A stretch of 64,000 nucleotides of DNA, from the NCBI RefSeq assembly GCF_037176765.1, contig NC_090025.1, positions 176,064,040-176,128,039 on the forward strand, read 5' to 3'. Position numbers and translations under genes: made by a program. Positions 39,601 through 45,096 of this stretch are shown one piece after another. Below the pieces are notes generated by a model, which searched no databases, was not told the origin of the DNA, and was given only the letters and a program-made list of their open reading frames with translations. Source of the stretch: Anolis sagrei (taxonomy: Eukaryota > Chordata > Lepidosauria > Squamata > Anolidae). The number at the start of each line of letters is the position of its first letter. Position 1 is the first letter of the stretch.

Positions 39601-41029
39601 TCGAGTTTAAAAATATTTGCAAAAAAGAAAAAAATGTGAGGGTGTCAGTACAGTGTGGGTGGAGTCCTCTCAGATCCTACAAACAGGAGTTAGTGCAGCC
39701 CCTCCACCCCTGACAACTGCCCAGCCCTGCTTTAGATCATAATAGTTCAGCTTGTTGATTCCGATTCAGAATTTAAGCCAGATCTATTTATAGATGACAT
39801 CTGTTTTGACTGACAAAATAGGGATAGGCTCACAATTGTTTAGTTAGCCAGTTTCATCTTAGTAGGTTTGGGAATCATGCAATCTGTGGATCACATACCA
39901 TCTGTGGAGGAGTCCTATGCCAGGCCGGGCTCTCCGTTCCCCTCCAACCCCATGAAATCAACTTTATTTAGGGGAAGAGAGTATAATTTTCAGCCAAAAT
40001 AATACCAGAGAATGCAGTTTAGCCTTTTAACATTATTCCAGGGATGCCTTCCTCAAACCTAACAGAATCACTTAGAGGTTTGTTTTTAAAAAAATAACAC
40101 AAAGGTAGTCAGCAGCTCTCCAAATCCATAGGTTCTGCATCCACAGAGAAAAAATACAAAAAGCAAGGCATGGTTTTCCACTTTCAAAGAATTACACTGA
40201 TGTATAGACTTTTGGATCTTTAGCAGCTGGCTCTTCTTGATCTGCAGCAGACCATATAGAGCAGGCATGGGCAAACTTGGGCCTTCCAGGTGTTTTGGAC
40301 TTCAACTTCCACAATTCCTAACAGCCTCAGGCCCCTTATGTCAGGAGGACAGTCCAAGGAAGGCATGTAGTGGCTGAGAGCCCTCCAGAGCATTCTCAGT
40401 TGCTGCCGCCGTCTGTATCACCTTCCTCCTGGCATAATGCCAATAGGACAGCCCAAAGATTGGGAAGGAGGATCAGGGCGGTCGCTGTGTATCCCTCCTT
40501 CCTTTCCGCATAAGGATGGGGCAAGCAACCCTGTCCTTATGCTTGGAGGACAACCTGAGGATAACGTGGGCCCTGCCCAGCCCCCCCCCCCCCGGCCCCG
40601 TCCTCCCCTGGACGCTGCCCCTTGCGTGCAAACGGCCCTCCTCCCTCCCAGCCCAGCCCTCCACAATGTGACCCCAAAGCAAAAACGGTTGCCCATGCCT
40701 TATCTAGAAACTGCTTGGTTATAACTCAATTTACTTGTTTCTCTGGTAGATAATCTGGCTTACATGTCAATATTAGAAAAGCTGGATGTATACTCAATAA
40801 TATCTTTTCTAATAATCGGTCTGTTTCAGTAAGATGGAAATTTGATCCTCAGTGTATGCCTAAAAGCATATAGAGATATAATATATACTGTATTTTCAGA
40901 ACACAGAATTCAGAACTGTTCTTGATTATTATGTAATCTTTTTTTAATTTTATGTGAAAGGTTAACTTCAAGAAGACGGACTTCATCAATAACCGGACAT
41001 TAAGAGCCTATAATTCACTAAAAGACTGA
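1710..41029 (+). CDS. PKP2: Plakophilin 2, 3' part of the gene (ten exons, first exons outside window)
   Basis: Join of 1710-1845, 7494-7701, 16047-16224, 31270-31387, 33197-33358, 34617-34790, 35550-35703, 37333-37522, 38691-38766 and 40961-41029. All junctions keep one frame, and the total of 1465 nt gives 487 residues plus a split first codon and TGA. The protein closely follows vertebrate plakophilin 2 as I remember it, with signatures such as [45 protein letters not shown] and [16 protein letters not shown], and a terminal AYNSLKD. This part is the armadillo-repeat domain; the N-terminal head is missing because it lies upstream. Plakophilin 2 links desmosomal cadherins and desmoplakin at the plaque and is prominent in heart and epithelia. 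Introns are inflated by transposons. The gene looks intact: no stop or frameshift in any exon. Confidence 0.96.
1846..2419 (+). other. PKP2 intron, nothing recognised
   Basis: Ordinary intron sequence after donor 1846. I see no repeat family or open frame of note. Confidence 0.6.
2420..4016 (+). mobile_element. LINE fragment (RT C-terminal end), split by a nested L2-like insertion
   Basis: Left part 2420-3228 encodes decayed reverse-transcriptase tail motifs: [19 protein letters not shown], and [20 protein letters not shown] with [15 protein letters not shown]. It has several frame changes. The right part at 3931-4016 continues with GGACCCACTGCCAAGACACT. The same tail occurs at 12213-12370. 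Clade uncertain (RTE-X or I-like). Confidence 0.75.
3234..3925 (+). mobile_element. L2-like LINE 3' end inserted into the LINE above
   Basis: Encodes the typical tail [39 protein letters not shown] and [20 protein letters not shown], then KTWLF. A 3'UTR follows and ends CGGGGTACAAATAAAGTTTAATAATAA. ATCAA at 3229-3233 and 3926-3930 fits a short target duplication. Confidence 0.85.
4019..5070 (+). other. PKP2 intron, AT-rich, with a MIR-like SINE remnant
   Basis: Mostly unrecognised. At about 4645-4760 is a reversed tRNA-SINE piece (CCCAAGATCACCCAGTGG, then GGAATTAAACCTGAACC as decayed B box). A long open frame across 4493-4996 looks incidental. Confidence 0.5.
5075..5165. repeat. hAT-type MITE remnant
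   Basis: TGTTGGACCACAACTCC and GATGGGAATTGCGGCCCAAC are imperfect inverted arms of the common squamate hAT-like palindromic repeat. Confidence 0.4.
5225..5880. mobile_element. Penelope-like module pair, long interrupted inverted repeat
   Basis: The left arm (about 5225-5535, reverse) and right arm (about 5615-5880, forward) are inverted copies. Examples are CCTGATTGATTC versus GAATCAATCAGG, and GAATGTTGCAGTTGGCCA versus TGGCCAATTACAACATTC. The loop around 5540-5615 holds poly(T) and poly(G) runs. Outer ends carry the ATGGCCATGTTCCAGAAGC module. The Penelope assignment is explained at 59973-60549. Confidence 0.7.
5881..6675 (+). other. PKP2 intron, nothing recognised
   Basis: Unique AT-rich sequence without conserved frames or named repeats. 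Confidence 0.5.
6690..6897. mobile_element. Penelope-like inverted module with target duplications
   Basis: Two head-to-head copies of the ACATGGCCATATAGCCCGAA module. The forward copy (from about 6800) has the hammerhead-like core CTGAGGA at 6807. TATGGAAGTTTCAT flanks it directly at 6676-6689 and 6898-6911, and an inverted copy lies inside at 6723-6736. Confidence 0.8.
6912..7493 (+). other. PKP2 intron before the human exon 5 equivalent
   Basis: Unique AT-rich sequence. At 7300-7345 AACTAGCTAAACCCGACCAT resembles the start of an unclassified repeat also seen at 46812 (TAGTCATCCCCTGCCACACG). Confidence 0.5.
7494..7701 (+). CDS. PKP2: PKP2 exon equivalent to human exon 5
   Basis: The acceptor is TTGTCAG and the donor is GTAAGT at 7702. 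The length is 208 nt, which I recall as identical to human exon 5. It encodes [14 protein letters not shown], then [20 protein letters not shown] and ETKKQIT, an armadillo repeat with the typical N-G-A-L-R-N-L type helix. It ends after the first base of a Gly codon (phase 1) and joins the exon at 16047. Confidence 0.96.
7705..7885 (+). repeat. tRNA-derived MIR/CORE-like SINE
   Basis: Head GTTGGACTATGACTCTGG and GGGTTTGAATCCCCACT (B box), then CTCAGCCTCAGAGGATGGCA and tail TTAAGGTCACCATAAGTTAG. Related copies are at 34136-34385 and about 46428-46570. Confidence 0.65.
7886..8582 (+). other. PKP2 intron, unique apart from a TG microsatellite
   Basis: Contains a (TG)n tract at about 8226-8250. 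Nothing else recognised. Confidence 0.6.
8583..9065 (-). mobile_element. L2-like LINE 3' end, reverse
   Basis: Starts with a reversed AATAAATAAA-type tail and CCATCCTTCTCAACCCCC, then GACTCAGGGCAGCTTACATC, the reverse of the family 3'UTR. CCATGATTTAAGCTTCTTCC corresponds to the reversed coding tail (KTWF region). Confidence 0.7.
9066..11414 (+). other. PKP2 intron, no recognised element
   Basis: About 2.3 kb of mostly unique sequence. Open frames here (for example reverse 10573-10956) show no family similarity I can name. Confidence 0.5.
11415..11935 (-). repeat. Sauria-type SINE, reverse, interrupted by a LINE tail
   Basis: The reversed Bov-B-like tail GTCCGACTCTGGGGATTGG is at 11447-11465. 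The body follows (GACACCTCCAACGTCATATG, GGCCAGCATGACTGCATGG), then the reversed tRNA head with GGATTCAAACCACTGACC and TTTAACCTGCTGCACCAC. A LINE 3' end occupies 11610-11787. Confidence 0.88.
11610..11787 (+). mobile_element. LINE 3' end nested in the Sauria SINE
   Basis: TGCACAATGGAGGACCTTCT through CCTGACACGATAAATAAAT matches the 3' end of the LINE at 21475-21930. A perfect 12-bp duplication AGCATATTTTCA lies at 11598-11609 and 11788-11799. Confidence 0.88.
11948..12025. repeat. 78-bp near-perfect palindrome, mariner-type MITE
   Basis: Arms of 39 bp beginning CAGTGTTAGTCAAAATGC and, on the other strand, CAGGGTTAGTCAAAATGC, with one mismatch and no loop (centre AATT). It is flanked by TA on both sides, as expected for Tc1/mariner insertion. 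Confidence 0.85.
12213..12370 (+). mobile_element. LINE 3' end fragment (same family as 2420-4016)
   Basis: GGACCCATCGCCAAGATTCT and TTGGAAGACAATCATAC parallel the segment at 3955-3990. The upstream part codes for a Cys-rich [10 protein letters not shown] tail. Confidence 0.65.
12371..13009 (+). other. PKP2 intron, nothing recognised
   Basis: Unique AT-rich sequence. Confidence 0.5.
13010..13193. mobile_element. Tigger/pogo-like DNA transposon remnant
   Basis: TTTGGTTCCAGGACGCTCTG and GGATACCAAAATCCATGGAT are the classic Tigger/MER2-type end. It closes with GGATTCAGAGGGCCAACTGT. Confidence 0.7.
13196..13932 (+). mobile_element. L2-like LINE 3' end
   Basis: Coding tail around HQLHWLPVF, then [28 protein letters not shown] and [20 protein letters not shown], then [16 protein letters not shown]. 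The 3'UTR ends with an AAAT repeat at 13908-13931. Confidence 0.88.
14386..14820 (+). mobile_element. L2-like LINE 3' end
   Basis: AGACTAAGATCTTCTGGGGA through GGGCCTTCTCAGTGATTGC corresponds to the LRSSG...RAFSV tail. It ends TTTCAAATAAATAAATAAG. Confidence 0.8.
15149..15251 (-). mobile_element. Solo Penelope-like module, reverse
   Basis: GGGTTGTTGTAGGGTTTTTT, CCATGTTCTAGAAGCATTCT and CATCCTCGGAGGTTGTGAGG. A perfect 13-bp duplication CTCTATTCCCATT flanks it at 15136-15148 and 15252-15264. Confidence 0.8.
15349..15425 (+). mobile_element. Solo Penelope-like module, forward, truncated
   Basis: CTAGAACATGGCCATATAGC to GCCGTCGACAATACATT. A perfect 14-bp duplication GAACAGGGAGACTT lies at 15335-15348 and 15426-15439. 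Confidence 0.82.
15440..16046 (+). other. PKP2 intron before the human exon 7 equivalent
   Basis: Unique sequence. No match to the alternative human exon 6 is recognisable in frame. Confidence 0.5.
16047..16224 (+). CDS. PKP2: PKP2 exon equivalent to human exon 7
   Basis: The acceptor is CTTTAG and the donor is GTATGC at 16225. The length is 178 nt. It encodes [17 protein letters not shown], then [12 protein letters not shown] and [13 protein letters not shown]. It follows the human exon 5 equivalent directly in frame, so no codons are missing relative to the shorter plakophilin 2a isoform. No counterpart of the alternative human exon 6 was seen in the 8.3 kb intron before it. Confidence 0.96.
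16225..17500 (+). other. PKP2 intron, nothing recognised
   Basis: Unique sequence. A stretch near 17150-17280 mentions no clear family. Confidence 0.5.
17513..17844 (+). repeat. Sauria-type SINE, full length, forward
   Basis: The tRNA head has CAGTGGCGCAGTGGTTTAAA and GGTCGCAGGTTCAAATTCGG (B box). The body is followed by the Bov-B-like tail CCCAGAGTCGGACATGACTG and the end TTTACCTTTACT. A perfect duplication ATAAGGTATTCT is at 17501-17512 and 17845-17856. Confidence 0.92.
17930..18067. mobile_element. hAT-type palindromic MITE
   Basis: TAGTGGGTCCCAAACTTTGG and the inverted CCAAAGTTTAGGAACCACTA form the terminal repeats, with weak ATAATA-type flanking duplication. Confidence 0.6.
18068..18600 (+). 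other. PKP2 intron with short CR1 tail
   Basis: At about 18183-18235 GGACTTGGACTGGATGGCCC is a forward CR1 tail. The rest is unique. Confidence 0.5.
18601..19030. repeat. AATA/AAT-rich simple repeat tract split by a truncated Sauria SINE
   Basis: Irregular (AAT)n/(AATA)n. A reversed SINE 3' half at 18806-18955 sits within it, flanked by TAGAGTAAAATA at 18794-18805 and 18956-18967. The tract ends with (AAT)n and (ACA)n to 19012. Confidence 0.85.
19031..21474 (+). other. PKP2 intron, mostly unique, with a purine-rich stretch
   Basis: Around 20690-20870 is purine-rich (GGGAGGAAAGAATGGGATGG). Overlapping frames there look incidental. No named element. Confidence 0.5.
21475..21930 (+). mobile_element. 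LINE 3' end (family of 11610 and 54617)
   Basis: Encodes [40 protein letters not shown] and LLQCSL, a zinc-knuckle-like LINE C-terminus. It ends TTCTGACATGATAAATAAA. Confidence 0.78.
21931..23790 (+). other. PKP2 intron, mostly unique
   Basis: A decayed hAT-like palindrome is possible at 22445-22550 (CCCATAATTCCCATGATC). Otherwise nothing recognised. Confidence 0.5.
23798..24549 (+). mobile_element. L2-like LINE 3' end
   Basis: Encodes [20 protein letters not shown], then [40 protein letters not shown] and [12 protein letters not shown]. It has a few frame breaks and ends in an AAATAAATAAATAA-type tail. Confidence 0.9.
24550..27685 (+). other. PKP2 intron, about 3 kb mostly unique
   Basis: Very AT-rich with no recognisable coding sequence. 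It includes homopolymer C and G runs near 26546 and 26964, and a direct repeat (about 26936 and 27110). Confidence 0.5.
27686..28185 (-). mobile_element. Two reverse LINE 3' ends separated by an (ATG)/(ATT) microsatellite
   Basis: First piece 27686-27845: CCCACCCTTCTCGACCCCGA and GACTCAAGACGGCTTACATC. The microsatellite is 27861-27911. Second piece: ACCCCGCTAACATCTCCCGA and GGACTCGATGCGGCTTACAC, the reverse of the 3'UTR seen at 3850-3915. Confidence 0.75.
28395..29160 (+). mobile_element. Decayed L2-like LINE 3' end
   Basis: GGGTCTTTTCAGTGATAGC and CATCTGTGGGAAC parallel the [12 protein letters not shown] tail. The 3' end TTGTTAGCCGCTCTGAGTCC leads to AATAAATACATAAATAA. A C run lies at 29089-29102. 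Confidence 0.7.
29161..31269 (+). other. PKP2 intron with microsatellites
   Basis: (GTT)n at about 29320-29348, a short CR1 tail at about 29480-29540, a (TA)n(CA)n tract at 29769-29875 and a C run at 30671-30689. The remainder is unique. Confidence 0.65.
31270..31387 (+). CDS. PKP2: PKP2 exon equivalent to human exon 8
   Basis: The acceptor is TTAACAG and the donor is GTAGGT at 31388. The first base completes an Arg codon (AG|A). It reads [20 protein letters not shown] then [19 protein letters not shown], ending in phase 0. The [11 protein letters not shown](E/D)SLV(Y/H)Y(I/V) block is diagnostic of p120-catenin/plakophilin family armadillo repeats. Confidence 0.95.
31388..32034 (+). other. 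PKP2 intron, nothing recognised
   Basis: Unique AT-rich sequence following donor 31388. Confidence 0.5.
32035..32770 (+). mobile_element. L2-like LINE 3' end
   Basis: Coding tail includes [40 protein letters not shown] and [20 protein letters not shown]. The 3'UTR ends TAAATAAAATAAATAAATAC. Confidence 0.88.
32771..33196 (+). other. PKP2 intron before the human exon 9 equivalent
   Basis: A short CR1 tail remnant at about 32858-32893 (CCAGCTCTGTGATTCTATGG). The rest is unique. Confidence 0.5.
33197..33358 (+). CDS. PKP2: PKP2 exon equivalent to human exon 9
   Basis: The acceptor is TCTTTCAG and the donor is GTAATG at 33359. It has 54 codons, phase 0 at both ends. It encodes [20 protein letters not shown] followed by a basic, Ser/Asn-rich stretch ending [14 protein letters not shown]. 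In plakophilins this second half belongs to the flexible insert that breaks the armadillo solenoid between repeats 5 and 6 (family knowledge). Confidence 0.95.
33412..33745. mobile_element. Probable pogo/Tigger-like non-autonomous element
   Basis: AGAATGCTTGGGACCAAACG, ATAATGAGATATCTTGGAGA and AGTTTTGGATTTGGGG resemble a widespread vertebrate non-autonomous repeat. A related piece lies at about 58487-58650. Family assignment from memory. Confidence 0.45.
33820..33935. repeat. hAT-type MITE remnant
   Basis: GGGGTGGGAATCATGCAGCC and ATTGTTGGACTGCAACTCCC match a common reptile/avian palindromic repeat. Only one arm is clear. Confidence 0.45.
34136..34385 (+). repeat. tRNA-derived MIR/CORE-like SINE
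   Basis: GTGTGAATCCCCACTCAGCC (B box region), TTGGGCAAGCTACACTCTCT and CCTCAGACAAAGGCAAAGG. A C/CA run at 34273-34298 interrupts it. Tail CTTAAGGCCACCATAACTAA. Confidence 0.65.
34617..34790 (+). CDS. PKP2: PKP2 exon equivalent to human exon 10
   Basis: The acceptor is GTTTAG and the donor is GTAAGT at 34791. It has 58 codons in phase 0: the end of the acidic insert ([19 protein letters not shown]), then [20 protein letters not shown] and [10 protein letters not shown]. The latter is one of the most conserved armadillo helices of the family. Confidence 0.96.
34931..35063. mobile_element. hAT-type palindromic MITE
   Basis: CAGTGGTTTTCAACCTC at the left end is inverted at the right end as GACTGAAAACCACTG. 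The flanks TGCTACTG and TGCTAACA are a decayed 8-bp duplication. Confidence 0.72.
35108..35230 (-). repeat. LINE 3' tail, reverse, with (TTG)n
   Basis: (TTG)n then TTTATACCCTGCTTTATCTC and GGAGACTCAAAGCGACTTAA, a reversed L2/CR1-type 3' end. Confidence 0.6.
35550..35703 (+). CDS. PKP2: PKP2 exon equivalent to human exon 11
   Basis: The acceptor is TCTGACAG and the donor is GTAAAT at 35704. It has 51 codons plus one base. It reads [20 protein letters not shown], then [20 protein letters not shown] and SLQNEI. The length equals the human block I recall. Residues 3-15 diverge most while the LLRNL(T/S)RN helix is conserved. Confidence 0.94.
35704..36188 (+). other. PKP2 intron, unique then TG/CA microsatellite
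   Basis: The microsatellite is at about 36157-36190. Nothing else recognised. Confidence 0.5.
36189..36580. mobile_element. Mariner/Tigger-type MITE with perfect 15-bp ends
   Basis: Terminal inverted repeats CAGTCCCCAAGTTAC (36189) and GTAACTTGGGGACTG (ends 36580). Subterminal AATTTGTATGGAAGTCAGAAC parallels TTATTTGTAAGTCAG near the right end. The interior has no coding capacity. Confidence 0.75.
36745..36895. repeat. hAT-type MITE remnant
   Basis: TTCTCTGCCAAAGAATCTGG and GGTGCCTCACAAAACTACAA with AGGATTGAGCCATTAC are the middle and right arm of the palindromic repeat also seen at 54524-55535. Confidence 0.5.
36896..37332 (+). other. PKP2 intron, nothing recognised
   Basis: Unique sequence before acceptor 37332. 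Confidence 0.5.
37333..37522 (+). CDS. PKP2: PKP2 exon equivalent to human exon 12
   Basis: The acceptor is TTCTAG and the donor is GTGCGC at 37523, weaker than the other donors of this gene. It encodes [20 protein letters not shown], then [20 protein letters not shown] and [12 protein letters not shown], and ends with AG of a Ser codon completed in the next exon. The C-terminal end is about four residues shorter than human at this junction. Confidence 0.93.
37665..38065. mobile_element. hAT-type MITE half followed by a reverse LINE 3' end
   Basis: 37665-37780 has ACATCTGCACCGTGGAATGA and GCTGCCATGGCTCAATTC. From 37862, TTATTTATTGTGTCAGAAAC to GGACTCAGGTTGCATTG is the reverse of the LINE end at 21760-21930. 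Confidence 0.6.
38066..38690 (+). other. PKP2 intron, nothing recognised
   Basis: Unique AT-rich sequence with a short (AT)n at about 38197-38210. Confidence 0.5.
38691..38766 (+). CDS. PKP2: PKP2 exon equivalent to human exon 13
   Basis: The acceptor is TTCTTTTCAG and the donor is GTAAGC at 38767. It is 76 nt: one base completing Ser, then 25 codons reading [20 protein letters not shown] and SAYKK. The [10 protein letters not shown] motif matches the last armadillo helix of plakophilin 2. Confidence 0.95.
38767..40261 (+). other. PKP2 last intron, unique part
   Basis: No named element before 40262. Confidence 0.5.
40262..40701. mobile_element. hAT-like non-autonomous element with GC-rich interior
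   Basis: Left end CAGGCATGGGCAAACTTGGG, right end GGTTGCCCATGCC as inverted counterpart. The interior (40320-40660) is C-rich with a run of about 13 C at 40580. Related left arms occur at 58725 and 62905. Confidence 0.6.
40961..41029 (+). CDS. PKP2: PKP2 last coding exon (human exon 14 equivalent) and stop
   Basis: The acceptor is GTGAAAG after a T-rich tract at 40940-40950. It encodes [20 protein letters not shown] then KD and TGA at 41027-41029. Human ends AYHSLKD, so the C-terminus is conserved and the gene ends here. Confidence 0.95.
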   Translation, partial: VNFKKTDFINNRTLRAYNSLKD

Positions 41030-41805
41030 AAAGCAAACTACAAGGACCTTAGAGACTGATGAGATTATACAGAACCATTAAAGCCCTATTCTTGGCACTA
41101 ATTCACCAGCAAGAACTGCACAGCATCCTACAAGGAAGACCACTTTTATATTTTCAAAGGATAAAATATTCTCTGCCTTATTACATTGTTTCTTACTGCT
41201 TTTGAACTCAATACATGATTTGTAAATCTCAATGCAAGTCTAGTTTCAGTCTAGCCAATAATTTTAGTTTGACAGACTGACAGCAATTATATTGGTCCAG
41301 TTTTGGCCACGCCAATTTCCTTGTTTTGTTTTGTATTATGGAAAATTAATAACGAAATAATATGGGTTTTGAAACTTCCTTTTACTTTCCCACCTGCTAA
41401 AACTGACTATTAATAATACAAAATTGTCTGTGTAGACCTTTAGAAAAAGCAGGCAAATTCTCATAAAACGTTCTTTGGTTATGACATTTTCTCAGGTTGT
41501 AATTTTTCAGCAGAATTACTTTGCTTTGTGCATGCGTGTTTGCTAAAACCTCATTTGCTAACAGTATGGAATTGAATTCTGTATTGGAAGAGTTATTTTT
41601 AAAATACCTACAAAATTAGAATTATGTTTCTGTGGTTTTTATTTAAAGACACTATGAGATCATCAGGTTTATTTTAGACTAGCTTATGTACATGGCATTG
41701 CCTAGACTAGGTATTTTGTAATGCTATTTATTAGAAATAGTCACTGATTGGTTTTGAATTTTATGACTGGCTCTATTATAAAGTGAATAACCATATAATG
41801 GGACT
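41030..41805 (+). other. PKP2: PKP2 3' untranslated region, end not determined
   Basis: This is AT-rich, mostly unique sequence after the PKP2 stop, without recognisable repeats until about 41.8 kb. No convincing canonical poly(A) signal was found here. ATTAAA at 41077-41082 is very close to the stop, and AATAAA occurs only at 43558 and 45452, beyond repeats. That this stretch is 3'UTR is inferred from position only. Confidence 0.5.
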
Positions 41806-42540
41806 ATATAGCAAATTGTACAGCTAGGGTGCAACTCCCATCAGCCCAAGACCTGGTCAGGCTGTAACTCTCATCAGGTTTAAATCTGGCCAGCTGTAAC
41901 ACCCATTTCCCCAGATCTGGTGGAGTGCAATTCCCATCAGCCTCACATCTGTCCAGTATTGAACTCCCATGAACCCTAGATATGGGTGGCTGGAAGTCGA
42001 GAGTCTCACGCTGCTCCAAGGTCTCTGTCAGTCTTTCCCACTCATTTTCAAGTCATTGTTTACATTGTTTGCTTGTCTTACATGCCTGCAGTAATTTCAT
42101 TTTCTTTACTTTTGGAGGGAGTTGTCTCATGAAGTGCAATTTTAAAAGAATTCTGCACCCGCTTCACTTGATAAAAGAGGCACCATTATTCACCACAATG
42201 AAGCACAAAGCAGGATTTTCTCCCTTCCTCAGGGACTGACCACACCTGATGAATTAAGGTCTCCACGGAAAAACTTTGAGTGGTCTCTTGGGGTTGCAGC
42301 TGGCTCTTTCCCACTCATTTTTCATCACATTGTTTGCTTCTCTCACCCGCTCACAGTATTGTTGCACTTAGTTTGCTTTTGGAGGGACCTGTTCCTTGGA
42401 ACTTTTTAGGCATTCTGCAGCCACCTCACTTGATAAAAGAGGCACCTTTATGCGCTACACTGAAACACAAAGCAGTTCTTTCTTTCTCCCTCAGACAGAC
42501 ATCTCATGCCTCATATTGGGCTGAAACTCCCATCATCCTC
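41806..42540. repeat. Complex repeat: short tandem motif then two units of about 262 bp
   Basis: 41820-41975 repeats a CAACTCCCATCAGCC-like motif about every 38 bp. Then two related units follow; the anchor CACAAAGCAG is at 42204 and 42466. The same unit recurs at 58902 and 59151. Confidence 0.65.
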
Positions 42541-42542
42541 AG

Positions 42543-42853
42543 CAGGGGCGGCTCAACTCATTACGCAAAGTAAACATTTGCAGCATAGTTGATTTTGCCC
42601 AGCGGCACTCTTGAGGCGCTCTTGGGGGAAAATGGACCATGACATATGCGAGTTGTAGTTACTGGGATGTATAGTTCACCTACAAACAAAGAGCATTCTG
42701 AACTCCACCAATGATGGAATTGAACCAAATATGGCACAGAGAACTCCCACAACAAACAGAAAATATATATCAGTGATTGGTTGGTTGGGTGGATGGGGGG
42801 GGGGGGCAAAATACTGTTTGCTTACCGTTGAAAATTACCTAGGGCCGCCTCTG
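42543..42853. mobile_element. hAT-type non-autonomous element with 8-bp target duplication
   Basis: Ends CAGGGGCGGC and GCCGCCTCTG. A perfect duplication ATCCTCAG lies at 42535-42542 and 42854-42861. The interior contains a G run at 42796-42806. Confidence 0.85.
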
Positions 42854-42861
42854 ATCCTCAG

Positions 42862-43924
42862 TGTGCCTAGTGTTTTGGCATTTTTTTTTACTCATGGTGG
42901 TTTGCTAATGTGTGCCACACCAGTACTTGATCATGATGGCTATGTGTGCCAAGTTTGTTCCAGACCCACTGTGAGTGGGATTCATACAGCTCTCTGGAAG
43001 TGGATGGACTAGAACCCCCATCATCCTCTGTCATTCCACCCAACCCCACCAGTATTTAAAGTTGGACCATGAAGGGTTTGTGTGCCAAATTTGGTCCAGA
43101 TCCATCAAGCCATGTAGAATCCTTTGTGGTTCAAATATATACATAAATGAATAAGCATACATATTTTAACTTTTATGTATAGATAGATTGAGGAGGCAAC
43201 CAATGCAAAATTGCTTCCATTGATTATTTGCCTTTTTATACTATTAGCACCTGTTCATTGCATCCATCTCTGTAATCCTATGACCAAAATCTACAGCACT
43301 CATTTGACACCTGATTTCTGTAAGGTTTTCTTTTACTTATTTGCATGGTAATTTATGTATAATGTTTACTACTAGCACTGTTTTATACATGTCTAGTTAA
43401 AAGTAAGATCTATTGTGTTCAATGGATTTTAGCTCCATACATGTTTTTATAAGATTGGAGCCTAGATAATTTACCCTGGAGAGGTAAAAAGAAACAAGAT
43501 ATGAATCAGATAGAAATCAAAGATCAACACAAATATGGTGTGCCAAATCTGACATGGAATAAAATTGTGTGAAGAATTTAAAACCATTAGAAGAGTTGGC
43601 TAGAATTTAGCCCTTTCCCACAAGTTCATTTACACTCAAATAAGTCTTAAAGGTTAGTAAGATGGGATTTAACCTTTCCAGAAGCCATGTTGATCCTTCT
43701 TCATTAGGGCTTATAGTTCTATATAATTGAAAGTTTTATCTGTATCTTTATATATTTAGCCTTCTTTCTGTCACTTTACCTGAAACAAACATTGCCTGTA
43801 ATATCCTGGATTCCTTTTAAAAACTGATGTGACATCAACCATTCTCTAATCTGATAAAGAAAGTGTTCTTAGGGACTATACACCCACACACACGTGTACT
43901 TGTACGTGTGTGTGTGTGTGTATG
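42862..43924 (+). other. Intergenic, partly old repeat
   Basis: 42900-43140 has TGTGTGCCAAATTTGGTCC, a motif shared with 47300-47330, probably the same unclassified transposon. AATAAA at 43558 is a possible but distant poly(A) signal. A TG tract precedes 43925. Confidence 0.45.
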
Positions 43925-44255
43925 TGTAAGGTAAAGGTTTTCCCCTGACATTAAGTCTAGGCATGTCCAACTCTGGGGGTTGGTGATCATCTCCAGCTCT
44001 AAGCCAAAGAGACAGCATTGTCCATAGACACCTCCAAGGTCATGTGGCTGGCATGACTGCATGGAGCGCCATTACCTTCCTGTTGGAGCAGTACCTATTT
44101 ATCTACTCACATTTGCATGTTTTCAAACTGCTAAGTGGACAGAAGCTGAGGCTAACAACTGGAGCTCACACTGCTCCCCAGATTCGGACCTGCAACCTTT
44201 TGGTTAGCAAAATCAGTAGCTCAACGGTTTAACCCACTGCGTCACTGGGGGCTCT
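43925..44255 (-). repeat. Sauria-type SINE, reverse
   Basis: Starts GGTAAAGGTTTTCCCCTGAC, body GGTCATGTGGCTGGCATGAC, reversed tRNA head GATTCGGACCTGCAACC and TTTAACCCACTGCGTCAC. Confidence 0.9.
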
Positions 44256-44948
44256 TTTAACAACTTTCAGATAGACATCTTGTTGAGTATTTTTATTTCT
44301 GACATCTCCATAAATCTTGCTTGCTGTGGGTGGGTGGCGAGGAGTGGGATGGTCAATATCTCCCCTTAAAGTTGGTTGATTTCAAGCTTTTCAAGCTCTT
44401 TCTGGTTGCTGTTTTTAGTACATGCAAAAGAAATATTTATTAAGCCTTCCCACACCCATCTCAAGAATGCATCCTTTCGAGGAGGTGCTGGGAGAGTCAC
44501 CAAAGGATATGATCTCTGAAATTCTCTTTATTTTTATAATGGTAAACATTTTGCCTGCATGAGCCAAAGAAGTGTGTGAAATAGTTTTAAAATGTTTGCA
44601 GACCCCTTTATATCTGTCCATGCTTCTGAATCATACAGCAAGTTAAGTTAAAAGCCATAGACCAGGTAACTGTTTTTAGACATGTCTAGAAAAAGAAACT
44701 CCACCACATCTATTCTGACATCATTTTTATATCTAACATCTGCATTTACATGTTTGGAATACATGTAAATGAATTTTAATATCTACCAAGATAGTAGTTA
44801 CACAAGCTTACTTCCCGCAAAATATTGCACACTGCAAAAGGCTGTATTGGCCATCTTCTAAAAAATGGTATCCCTCAGATGTTTTGAAACCGAACTCTTA
44901 ACTATTCCTGGTCATGGGTCATACAGGCTGAAGCTGCTAGTGACTGTA
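44256..44948 (+). other. Intergenic, nothing recognised
   Basis: Unique sequence. Confidence 0.5.
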
Positions 44949-45096
44949 GGCCCTTCCACATAGCCCTATATCCCAGAATATCAAGGCAGAAAATCCCACA
45001 TTATCTGAGTATAGACAGAGATAACCCAGTTCAAAGCAGATATTGTAGGATTGTCTCTCTTGATATTCTGGGATATAGGGCTGTGTGGAAGGTCCC
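44949..45096. mobile_element. Palindromic MITE (CCCTTCCACA ends)
   Basis: GGCCCTTCCACATAGCCCTA with ATCCCAGAATATCAAGGC is mirrored by TTGATATTCTGGGATATAGG and CTGTGTGGAAGGTCC. Arms of about 40 bp. Probably hAT-type. Confidence 0.7.

Noticed and set aside
40418-40724. Open frames of about 95 codons on both strands
   Set aside because: They lie inside a hAT-like element with a C-rich interior and are mutual shadows.
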